Origin: Prauserella alba
GTDB lineage: Bacteria; Actinomycetota; Actinomycetes; Mycobacteriales; Pseudonocardiaceae
Direction of reading: 5' to 3'
NCBI RefSeq assembly: GCF_024171735.1
Contig: NZ_JAMTCH010000005.1
Span: forward strand, 62,001-126,000
Length of the DNA: 64,000 bases
Below are positions 51,030 to 58,202 of the stretch, piece by piece. The notes under the pieces were generated by a model. It saw only the letters and a list, made by a program, of their open reading frames with translations. It ran no database searches and was not told the DNA's origin. The translations under genes and the position numbers were made by a program. Position 1 is the first letter of the stretch, and each line of letters starts with the position of its first letter.

Positions 51030-51509
51030 CTACCGGGTCGGGGGTCCGGCGACGGCATGCCGGGCCGGCGTCGGTGTGACCAACGCGTGCCGACCCGTTT
51101 GCTCGGGGATCGCGGCGGGCTCCTCGGAGCGCCGCGGGGAGGCGGCCGACGGCGAGTGCGCCGACGCGTGGGCGGGCGCGCCCTTGCGCCGTAGCTTCCG
51201 CTTGCTCGGCTGTTCGGGAGCCAAGCCACCGGCCACGAGATGCTCGTGCGCCACCTGCCACACGGTGCACGGGGCCTTCACCCGGCGCCAGCGGGTCGAA
51301 CAGGTGGGGCAGTGGCCACCGTCGTCGGGCTCGTGGGAGCGGAGCATCACGCGCCAGCCGTCGGTCAGCCGGGGAAGCTCCGAACGCGCGACCGACACCA
51401 ACGACGGTTCGTCGGCCCGGTCCGCGAGGTCGGACAACATGTCGAGGCGTTCCCACACCGCGTTGCGGAGCACCTGACCGAGGATCTTGTCCACAGAAGT
51501 CACCGTCAC
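51030..51509 (-). CDS. Small Cys/His-containing protein of unknown function
   Basis: This protein of about 159 residues has an N-terminal helical region (VDKILGQVLRNAVWERLDMLSDLADRADEPSLVSVARSELPRLTDGWRVMLRSHEP) and a conserved-looking Cys/His block DDGGHCPTCSTRWRRVKAPCTVWQVAHEHLVAG that may bind zinc (three Cys plus His). The last 60 residues are low complexity. I do not recognise a named family, though the block resembles lineage-specific Pseudonocardiaceae proteins. The GTG overlaps the stop of the upstream gene (GTGA). Confidence 0.65.
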   Translation of the reverse strand: MTVTSVDKILGQVLRNAVWERLDMLSDLADRADEPSLVSVARSELPRLTDGWRVMLRSHEPDDGGHCPTCSTRWRRVKAPCTVWQVAHEHLVAGGLAPEQPSKRKLRRKGAPAHASAHSPSAASPRRSEEPAAIPEQTGRHALVTPTPARHAVAGPPTR

Positions 51510-52276
51510 CTTTCCGCCAGTCCGGCGGCTTCGCCGAGCGCGGCCGAGAGCCGGCCGAGCTGGGTGCGGGTCAGCCGCGCCGCTTCACCGGGCGGCCCGA
51601 CCAGCACGATTTCGTCGTCGTCCACGTACACCGTCATGCAGCGTTCGCGGCCAATGAGATCGCCGCACTGCACGCGCCAGACGACCTGACCGTTCTCTTC
51701 ACGGCGGGCCGCCCCGTCGCGGCTGTCGGCTGTGGGGACCGGGGAGAAGTGTTGCCGGGCGACCGGGACCGAGGCCCCGGCAGGGGAGCCGGCGGTAGCG
51801 GCCGGATCGGCGGCAGGCGGGAGCGCTGAGCCCGACGGTGCGGGTGCCGACGGTGCGGTGCCCGACCGTGCGGTGTCGGGCACGGCAGCGTGGGACGCGC
51901 CGATCACCGACACCGTGGGCAGGGACGACGTGCCACGCGAGGTGGCATCGGGTGCGATCTCCACGTCGTCTCCGTTCCGTCTCGTCGGTGGCAGTCCGTC
52001 GGCTCGCCGGCTGCGCTGCACCCGCCTGCCCGGACCATCCGTACGGACCCCGGGTGCGGAGGGTCCGTACGGCCGGTCCGGACGCTTGCTGCGCGTCGCC
52101 GGATCCGGCCGGTGTTCGGTTGTGGTTCCTGCAGTGCTCCGCCGCATCGCGGCGCAGCGCTTCCGCTGTTTCCGGCGGCCCGGAAGTTCCGGGAGTCCGT
52201 GAGTTGCGTGAGTCTGCAGGTTTCGGGAGTCCGGATGGATCTCCCGGGTGATCGCGGACCGTGTTCGGGTGGTCAC
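51506..52276 (-). CDS. Hypothetical protein with conserved C-terminal segment
   Basis: This frame is up to 256 residues long. The first 150 are low complexity (Pro/Ala/Arg/Ser-rich) and the C-terminal 70 (VVWRVQCGDLIGRERCMTVYVDDDEIVLVGPPGEAARLTRTQLGRLSAALGEAAGLAER) look folded, with a short acidic strand. The true start may be well inside; GTG 52276 is the longest choice. It overlaps the next gene by 4 bp and is divergent from the XRE-TPR regulator, so all three may be functionally connected. Function unknown. Confidence 0.55.
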   Translation of the reverse strand: MTTRTRSAITREIHPDSRNLQTHATHGLPELPGRRKQRKRCAAMRRSTAGTTTEHRPDPATRSKRPDRPYGPSAPGVRTDGPGRRVQRSRRADGLPPTRRNGDDVEIAPDATSRGTSSLPTVSVIGASHAAVPDTARSGTAPSAPAPSGSALPPAADPAATAGSPAGASVPVARQHFSPVPTADSRDGAARREENGQVVWRVQCGDLIGRERCMTVYVDDDEIVLVGPPGEAARLTRTQLGRLSAALGEAAGLAER

Positions 52277-52479
52277 GTGGATCCCGAGAACTAGATTGCG
52301 ATGAATGAAACGCCGATAGAAGCCTCGGTGGGTCGGATAGCGGCGACCGGCTACGGCTGGCCGTTAAGCGGTCGACGAAGTTCGGCAGAGCCGATCAGGG
52401 GTCACAAATCGGGTTTCGCGCGGTTCAATGTGAAGTGCCTACGCTGCTGACGACGCCCGGAAGGACTGTGGAGGGGCGC

Positions 52480-53898
52480 ATGGACACCACCGACAACACG
52501 GCGATCGCCCGCATCTCGGGAGGCGCGAACGAGGATTCGTCCGAGCTCGCGCCCAGCCGCCTGAACCCGGAGGTCTGGGAAGGCGACGAGATGCGCGACG
52601 CGCTCTCCGTGCGAAACGTCAGTGAGGTCTACCGCCAACTGCGCAAACACGGTGTGTCGCAACGCCAGATCGCTGCGATGACCGGCCAGTCACAGTCCGA
52701 GGTCTCGGAGATCCTGAAAGGCCGTCAGGTCATGGCCTACGACGTGCTCGCCAGGATCGCCGCCGGCCTGGGTATTCCCCGTGGATACATGGGTCTCGCA
52801 TACGACGAGGCCACCGAGATTCAGGTCGCCGGAACCTCCGGCGAGCAGCAGGCTGAGGAGGACGAGTCCGTGAAACGGCGGAAGTTCCTCGCGCACGCGG
52901 CCCAGGTCACGATGGGCGCCGCGGTCTTCGGATCGTCGGCGGAGGCCTGGGCGGCGAGCCCCGCAAGGACACCCGCGCCGGGGCGCATCGGAGTCACCGA
53001 TGTCCGGCAGGTCGAAGCCGCCACCAGGGCTTTGCGTGCGCTCGATTACCAGTACGGCGGCGGCTTCTGCCGCGACGCCGTCGTGGCACAGCTGTCCTGG
53101 GGACAGCAGATGATGCAGGCCAGCACCACCGACGGGGTCAGATCGCGACTGTTCGTCGCGCTGGCCGACCTGCACAGCCTCGCCGGCTGGACGTCGTTCG
53201 ACACCGGGCTGATCGATTCGGCCCGTGGTCACTTCGCGAATGCGCTCAACCTGGCGAAACAGGGTGACAACCATCCGCTGGTCGCGAACATCCTGTACCG
53301 CATGGGACGGGTGTATCTGCACCAGGAAGCGCCGAACGACGCGCTGAAGCTGTTCCAGCTGGGGCAGATCGCGGCGCAGGAGTCGGGCTCGGAGCTGGCG
53401 GTCGCCGTGCTGTGTGCCAACGAGGCGTGGGCCTACGCGATGATGGGCAACTCCGACCAGGCGGTGAAACTCCTGGGCAGGACGCGGGACGAGTTCGCGC
53501 GTGCCGACCTGGCCAACGCCGAGTCGTGGGTCAAGTTCTTCACCGAGACCGACGTGCACGCGATGGTCGGCACCGTGCACACCGAGCTGGCCCAGGCGGC
53601 CGACCCGACGCACACCAAGTACGCCATCCCTGCGCTGAGCAGGGCCATCGACGCCTACAACGACGACATGGCCCGCAGCAAGGTGTTCAACCTGGGCATG
53701 CTCGCCACGAACCACATGATCGACGGCGACATCGACGTGGGCGTGCGCACCGGCGGTAAGGCGCTCGACTCGGCGGAGGGTCTCAAGTCCGCCCGCGTCG
53801 AGCAGCGCATGCAGCCGCTGAAGAAGGAGGCCGCGCGCCGGTCGAACAACCCGGATGCCAGGGACTTCGTCGAACGGATGAACACATTCTTCGCCTAG
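52480..53898 (+). CDS. XRE family regulator with TPR-like domain and embedded Tat-like segment
   Basis: This protein of about 472 residues has an HTH near residues 47-105 (VSEVYRQLRKHGVSQRQIAAMTGQSQSEVSEILKGRQVMAYDVLARIAAGLGIPRGYMGLAY) and a helical TPR-type array in the C-terminal 280 residues (FANALNLAKQGDNHPLVANILYRMGRVYLHQEAPNDALKLF). Residues 132-158 (KRRKFLAHAAQVTMGAAVFG, then SSAEAWAAS) resemble a twin-arginine signal. ATG 52480 has GGAGGGG upstream. An internal GTG at 52870 has an ideal site GAGGAGGA at 7 nt. TACGCT near 52440 may be the -10. The APH-like gene follows by 32 bp. Signal-responsive control of a small local regulon is inferred. Confidence 0.85.
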   Translation: MDTTDNTAIARISGGANEDSSELAPSRLNPEVWEGDEMRDALSVRNVSEVYRQLRKHGVSQRQIAAMTGQSQSEVSEILKGRQVMAYDVLARIAAGLGIPRGYMGLAYDEATEIQVAGTSGEQQAEEDESVKRRKFLAHAAQVTMGAAVFGSSAEAWAASPARTPAPGRIGVTDVRQVEAATRALRALDYQYGGGFCRDAVVAQLSWGQQMMQASTTDGVRSRLFVALADLHSLAGWTSFDTGLIDSARGHFANALNLAKQGDNHPLVANILYRMGRVYLHQEAPNDALKLFQLGQIAAQESGSELAVAVLCANEAWAYAMMGNSDQAVKLLGRTRDEFARADLANAESWVKFFTETDVHAMVGTVHTELAQAADPTHTKYAIPALSRAIDAYNDDMARSKVFNLGMLATNHMIDGDIDVGVRTGGKALDSAEGLKSARVEQRMQPLKKEAARRSNNPDARDFVERMNTFFA

Positions 53899-53930
53899 TA
53901 GGCGGCCCCCTCGACAACGTCCTGGAAGCC

Positions 53931-54782
53931 GTGTGCGCACGGCTGGGAGCAGATCCCCGCGGCGCGACGCTGCTGCGGTTCACGAACAACGCGGTGTACG
54001 CGCTGGCCGACCGGCCGCTGGTCGTGCGCATCGTCGGCACCCCCGCGCTGCGGTATCGGGCTCCGAAGGTCGTCCGCCTCGCTCGTCACCTGCAACGACG
54101 CGGCGTGCCCGCGGTGAGACTCGCGACCGGGGTCGACCAGCCGGTGCGGGTGGGCCAGCACCTGGCGACCGTGTGGGAGCGGGTTCCGGAAACGGGCAGG
54201 CGTGCGACTCCCGGTGAGCTGGCGGATCTGTTGCACGCGCTGCACGAGGCCGGGCCGCCGGACGGAGGCGCGGACGTGTGGGAGCCGCTGTCCGACGTGC
54301 GGTCGCGGGTGAACGCCGGGTCGGCTGAGCTGACCGCCACCGATCGTGAGTTCCTGCTCGATCGGTGCGACGAACTCGAAACGAAGGCGGCGGAGCTGGA
54401 GTTTCCGCTGGCCAGAACGCTCGTCCACGGCGATGCGCACGTCGGCAACGTCATCGTCGGCCCCGAAGGGCCCGTGTTGTGCGACTTCGACTCGGCGTGC
54501 GTGGGGCCGCCGGAGTGGGACCTGGTGCCGGTGGCCGTGGGGCGCGAGCGGTTCGGTGATCCCCCGTCGGGGCAGGCCGCACTCGCCGAGCGTTACGGCT
54601 TCGACGTCACCTCGTGGGAAGGGTTCGACGTGCTGCGTGGCCTGCGGGAACTGAAACTGGCCACGAGCGTGCTGCCCACGGCCGACCGCGACGCCGGCGT
54701 GCGGCGCGAGGCACATCGCCGGATCGCGGATCTGAAGGCTGGGAAGCTGCACCACCGGTGGGCGCGCTACCGCGCAGGGTGA
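53931..54782 (+). CDS. Aminoglycoside phosphotransferase (APH/choline kinase) family protein
   Basis: This protein of about 283 residues has the kinase-like Brenner motif VHGDAHVGNVIVGPEGPVLCDFDSACVGPPEWDLVPVA (catalytic Asp near residue 167 and metal-binding DFD near 184). The N-terminal glycine loop is poorly conserved (LLRFTNNAVYAL). It phosphorylates an unknown small-molecule hydroxyl. GTG 53931 is the first start after the upstream stop. The gene is 32 bp downstream of the XRE-TPR gene and probably cotranscribed. Confidence 0.85.
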   Translation: MCARLGADPRGATLLRFTNNAVYALADRPLVVRIVGTPALRYRAPKVVRLARHLQRRGVPAVRLATGVDQPVRVGQHLATVWERVPETGRRATPGELADLLHALHEAGPPDGGADVWEPLSDVRSRVNAGSAELTATDREFLLDRCDELETKAAELEFPLARTLVHGDAHVGNVIVGPEGPVLCDFDSACVGPPEWDLVPVAVGRERFGDPPSGQAALAERYGFDVTSWEGFDVLRGLRELKLATSVLPTADRDAGVRREAHRRIADLKAGKLHHRWARYRAG

Positions 54783-54903
54783 CATCCGCCCGTCGTTCAA
54801 CGACAGAAACCAACCGTTCGGCGTTTGGGCCGGATGGCGGTGTTTTTCGTCGACATTTCGGTGGGGCCGATCGCTCACCGAACGTCGTGGGCGGCAGTGC
54901 CGC

Positions 54904-55911
54904 TCAGCCGACAGGTGTGCGGCCGAGAGCGACCGCGAAGCCGAACGCCAGGCCGAGGATCGTCAGTTCGACGGCCGCCCACGTGGCGAGTGAGGTCCGC
55001 CGGTGCCGGAGCACGCGGGGCAGCAGCTTCGCCCGCAGGTACGCCCCGAGTGCGGCGGCGCCCGCCAGACACGCGACCTTCACCAGTACGAGCACGCCGT
55101 ACGCCGTGCCGAACAGCGCGGCGGGCAGTGACAGCTCCGGATGGCCGCCGAGCTCGACGACCGCGTTGAACACCCCGGTGACGGCGACGCAGGCCAGGCA
55201 CCCCGTGGCGAGCGTCGAGAACCGGGGCAGCGCCGTGGCCAGCAGCGTCCGGTTGGCGCCCACGACCGCGGCGATCGCGGCGAGCCCTCCGGTCCAGGTG
55301 ACAGCGGCGAGCACGTGCAGTTCGATGGAGATCGCCGCGTAGTCGTGCAGCGACCATCCCGTCGCGTGCCCGGTGACCGGCAGCGGGAGCAGCGCGAACA
55401 GTCCGAGGCCGACGCGTACCTCGGCGGGCACGGTGTCCGGCCTGAGCGCGGCCACGACGCTCAACCCGGCCATGCCGAGCGCCAGCACAACGACCAGCAC
55501 CAAGGCCTTGCCGGCCGCGACGTCGCCGACGTAGCCGCCGACGTCGGGTGCCGCGGGCCGGTACTCCACCGCCTGCAGCACGAGTGCGGCACCGGCCGCG
55601 GCCGCCCACAGCAACGCCGCCGCGGTCGCCGCGGGCTGGGCCGCCGTCAGCACGGGACGGGTCAGCTTCTCCCGCGCACCTCCGAGCAGCACCGGCAGCA
55701 GCGCCAACCCGACGGTGACGACCGCGGCCACGTTCATCACCGCCCGCGTGACCGGAATGCCGGCCGAGACCACCTCGTCGGCCGCCGCGATACCGCGTAC
55801 GGGGCCGGCGGCCGCGCCCGCGAAGCCGATCAGCGCGCCCGCCACCGCGGCGGCGAGCAGTCCGGTGAGCGTCTCCAGGCGCGGTCGCGAGGTGGCCTCG
55901 GCGCGGCTCAC
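54904..55911 (-). CDS. copD: CopD-like copper transport/resistance membrane protein
   Basis: This protein of about 335 residues has eight to nine hydrophobic segments and CopD-type features: HATGWSLHDYAAISIELHVLAAVTWTGGLAAIAAVV and LATGCLACVAVTGVFNAVVEL. It carries copper across the cytoplasmic membrane with CopC. The GTG at 55911 overlaps the copC stop (GTGA). It is the last gene of the ycnI-copC-copD operon. Confidence 0.9.
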   Translation of the reverse strand: MSRAEATSRPRLETLTGLLAAAVAGALIGFAGAAAGPVRGIAAADEVVSAGIPVTRAVMNVAAVVTVGLALLPVLLGGAREKLTRPVLTAAQPAATAAALLWAAAAGAALVLQAVEYRPAAPDVGGYVGDVAAGKALVLVVVLALGMAGLSVVAALRPDTVPAEVRVGLGLFALLPLPVTGHATGWSLHDYAAISIELHVLAAVTWTGGLAAIAAVVGANRTLLATALPRFSTLATGCLACVAVTGVFNAVVELGGHPELSLPAALFGTAYGVLVLVKVACLAGAAALGAYLRAKLLPRVLRHRRTSLATWAAVELTILGLAFGFAVALGRTPVG

Positions 55912-56498
55912 TGCCGGTCCGACCCGGTGCGCAACGCGACAGTCACGCCCGCGCCGAGCAGTACGACCGCCGCGGCGATCCACACCCACACGGGGATGCC
56001 GCCGGATTCGCCGTCGTCACCGGAGCGCGCGTCGTCGGCGCCCGCCTGCGGCGGTGCGGTGGTCTGCCCGCCCGGCGGAGAGTCGCCGCCGGGCCCGTGG
56101 CTGGCGAGCGTGAACCGGAGCTCCTCGCTGACCGGGTGGCCGTCGGCCGACAGGACGCGGAACCCGATGACGTACTCGCCGGCGGGCCCGAGCGGGTGCA
56201 GCGGGGCGGTCACGCTCGTGCCGTCGATCCGCACGTCGCCCTTCGCCCAGCTGCCGCCGTCCGGCCCGGTGACGGCTACCTGGTTGACGTCCTCACCCGC
56301 GCCGCGCTGTACCGGCTGGTCGAACGTGAGCGTGACCTGCTGGGGCGCCTCGTCGAGGGACGCGCCGTCGGCGGGGTCCGATTCGATCAGCTGGTTGTGC
56401 GCAGCCGCGGGAGCCGCCGTTACCAGCAGTGCCACGAGCGTGACGAGCGACAGTGCGGCCGCGCGGAGTCGCCCGACCGCGGTGATGCGCAGGGTCAC
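55908..56498 (-). CDS. copC: CopC-domain copper-binding protein
   Basis: This protein of about 196 residues has a signal peptide (LSLVTLVALLVTAAPAAAHNQLIESDPADGASLDEAPQQVTLTFDQPV, with the mature N-terminal His as copper ligand), a CopC cupredoxin-like domain ending PAGEYVIGFRVLSADGHPVSEELRFTL (second His), a Pro/Gly linker and a C-terminal membrane anchor (IPVWVWIAAAVVLLGAGVTVAL). It scavenges or delivers copper outside the membrane. GTG 56498 overlaps the ycnI stop (GTGA). Confidence 0.93.
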   Translation of the reverse strand: MTLRITAVGRLRAAALSLVTLVALLVTAAPAAAHNQLIESDPADGASLDEAPQQVTLTFDQPVQRGAGEDVNQVAVTGPDGGSWAKGDVRIDGTSVTAPLHPLGPAGEYVIGFRVLSADGHPVSEELRFTLASHGPGGDSPPGGQTTAPPQAGADDARSGDDGESGGIPVWVWIAAAVVLLGAGVTVALRTGSDRQ

Positions 56499-57259
56499 GA
56501 GTCCACCTTCCCGTTCTTGCGGGCGCGCAGCGTGGCGCCCGCGCCGACACCGACGCCGAGTGCGCCGACCAGCAGGCCCGCGCCGCCGAGCCACCGCGCC
56601 GTCTCGTCGGTGCCGCCCTCGGAGGCGTGTGCATGGTCGCCGGACCCGGCCTCACCCGAGGCATTCTCACCTTCACCGGCGGCCGAGTGCGCGCCGTGGC
56701 CGCCCGACGACTCGGCGAGCGGGACCACCGGTGCCGGGCTCTCGGGTTCGGCATCGCCTTCCTGCGGCTGGTTCCAGTTCGACACGGTGCCGTCGGAATA
56801 GGTCTGCTTCGTCGGCAGCAGCATCTCGTCGATGTCGTCGGGCAGCGCGCCGAGCTGCACGCCGAACTCCTGGTACGACTCCAGTCCCGCCGGGATGCCT
56901 TCGCCGTCCGCCGTCCACGTCACCTTGGTGACGACGTCGGAACCGTTCGTGGTGACCTCGGAGCTCCAGCCCGAGACGGGCTGTGTCCGCGCACTGGTGA
57001 TCTTGTACTCGGCCGGGACGGTCATTTCGAGCTTCGTGGTGCCGGCCTGCTTTTCCTCGTTCGGTACGCGCAGTGTGATCGCGCCGTAGCCGCCCTTCTC
57101 GGGGGCGTCCCCGTAGACGTTGGCTGTGACGTGCGCCGACGCGGCGGGAGCGCCGAGCACGGCACCGGCGGCGAGAGTGGCGCCGAGTGCGGTGGTGAGC
57201 GCGGCGCCGCGGGCACGCAGCCGGGAACCGGACGGGCGGCTGGGACGAGGTGTCGACAT
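56495..57259 (-). CDS. ycnI: YcnI (DUF1775) copper-binding protein
   Basis: This protein of about 254 residues has a Sec-type signal ending AASAHVTANVYGDAPEKGGYGAITLRVPNEEK. The mature N-terminal His and the conserved Trp (TVSNWNQP near 160) match the copper site of YcnI. The DUF1775 domain spans residues 42-165. A Gly/His/Glu-rich linker (GGHGAHSAAGEGENASGEAGSGDHAHASEGG) that may itself bind metal, and a C-terminal membrane helix, follow. It is proposed as a copper chaperone for CopC/CopD. ATG 57259. Confidence 0.92.
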   Translation of the reverse strand: MSTPRPSRPSGSRLRARGAALTTALGATLAAGAVLGAPAASAHVTANVYGDAPEKGGYGAITLRVPNEEKQAGTTKLEMTVPAEYKITSARTQPVSGWSSEVTTNGSDVVTKVTWTADGEGIPAGLESYQEFGVQLGALPDDIDEMLLPTKQTYSDGTVSNWNQPQEGDAEPESPAPVVPLAESSGGHGAHSAAGEGENASGEAGSGDHAHASEGGTDETARWLGGAGLLVGALGVGVGAGATLRARKNGKVDS

Positions 57260-57381
57260 GGTGATCTCTCCTGATGGGGTTTTCGGGCGCCGTGGTGCCG
57301 CCTGCGGGGCGTGCAGGGGCGCGGCACGGCGTGACGAGTTGCCCGCGCGCCTCGCGGCCCACGGGATGACGAACGACTCGA

Positions 57382-57918
57382 TCAGGAGAGGGCGGGCGGG
57401 CCGCGGCGGCCGTGCACGCGGCGCAGCAGCACGTCCACGACGGTCGTCGCGGCGTCGGGCAGTGGGAGGGGCGTACCGGCGACGTCACGTTGCGGCCTGC
57501 GGTACGGGCGCCACCGCCACACGGTGACCGGGAGGATCGCGCGGACGGCGGTCGTCACCCCGGTGAGCACGGTCTCGGCGCGGGCGAGGACGCAGGCGGT
57601 CGCCACGGTGGCCAGCACGTGACCGGCGACCATGGCGGGCGCTTCGCCGCCGTGGCCGGACAGCGTCGTGAGCAGGATGTGCACGGCGAGCTGTCCCGAC
57701 CCGAGGAACAGCAGGATGCCGCGAACGCCGCGGGCACGGTGTGCGGTGGCCGTAGCGACCCATCCGATGAGTGACGACACGACGATCGTCGTCGCCGGAT
57801 GGGGGAGCCCGCCGCCTGCGGCACCGTGCGCGGTCACGGACAGTGCTGCCGACGTCGCCGCCAGTAGAACGCCGCGGACGGCCGGCATGAGGCGTCCGGA
57901 CGGCGTTCGTGTGCGCAC
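57382..57918 (-). CDS. Membrane protein of unknown function in the copper cluster
   Basis: This protein of about 178 residues has four hydrophobic segments with scattered His (HGAAGG, LPHPATT, AHRARG, VHILLTTLSGHGGEAPAMVAGH), ending VVDVLLRRVHGRRGPPALS. I do not recognise the family. It lies upstream of ycnI on the same strand with a 122-bp gap and may be part of the same copper operon; the intramembrane His residues are consistent with copper transport, which is inference. Confidence 0.7.
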   Translation of the reverse strand: MRTRTPSGRLMPAVRGVLLAATSAALSVTAHGAAGGGLPHPATTIVVSSLIGWVATATAHRARGVRGILLFLGSGQLAVHILLTTLSGHGGEAPAMVAGHVLATVATACVLARAETVLTGVTTAVRAILPVTVWRWRPYRRPQRDVAGTPLPLPDAATTVVDVLLRRVHGRRGPPALS

Positions 57919-57999
57919 GGCATCAGCCTATCGGCCGTCCGGATCGTGCCCTGTTTGGTCGTCCATGCCGGAACCGCCGGTGAAACAGGCGACGGGAAC

Positions 58000-58157
58000 G
58001 CGGGAAACCGTTGCCGTTCGACGAGCGATCGGCAACGGTGTGCACCGTGCGGGCGCAGCTCGTCACGTCAGGCAGCCCCTCGGGGTGCAGCCCCGAACGG
58101 GTGAACGGCATGGGTGAGTGCCGTCGGCCCGCGACAACAGGAAAGGAGAACGCGTCC
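58000..58157 (+). promoter_or_regulatory. Hairpin-rich 5' leader of the betaine-transport operon
   Basis: ACCGTTGCCG (58007-58016) and CGGCAACGGT (58030-58039) are perfect 10-bp arms; CGGGG-TGCAG-CCCCG and ACGGCA-TGGGTGAG-TGCCGT (about 58105-58124) add further stems. The leader ends with AAAGGAGAA ahead of a 14-codon frame. No known riboswitch class was recognised. A structured leader is inferred. Confidence 0.4.
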
Positions 58158-58202
58158 GTGGCGATCGTGCGGACGTGTGCATATGTCCACACATTCCGGT
58201 AA
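58158..58202 (+). CDS. Possible 14-codon leader peptide overlapping the BCCT start
   Basis: GTG 58158 has an ideal ribosome site (AAAGGAGAA, 7-nt spacing) and the frame MAIVRTCAYVHTFR ends TAA at 58200-58202, 20 nt inside the BCCT coding region. This start is better placed than that of BCCT itself. It may couple or attenuate translation of the carrier. Confidence 0.4.
   Translation: MAIVRTCAYVHTFR

Noticed and set aside
58000-58157. A known riboswitch class (SAM-IV, cobalamin, ykkC, ZTP, glycine) ahead of BCCT
   Set aside because: Compared from memory with conserved cores of these classes and none fits; kept only as an unclassified structured leader.
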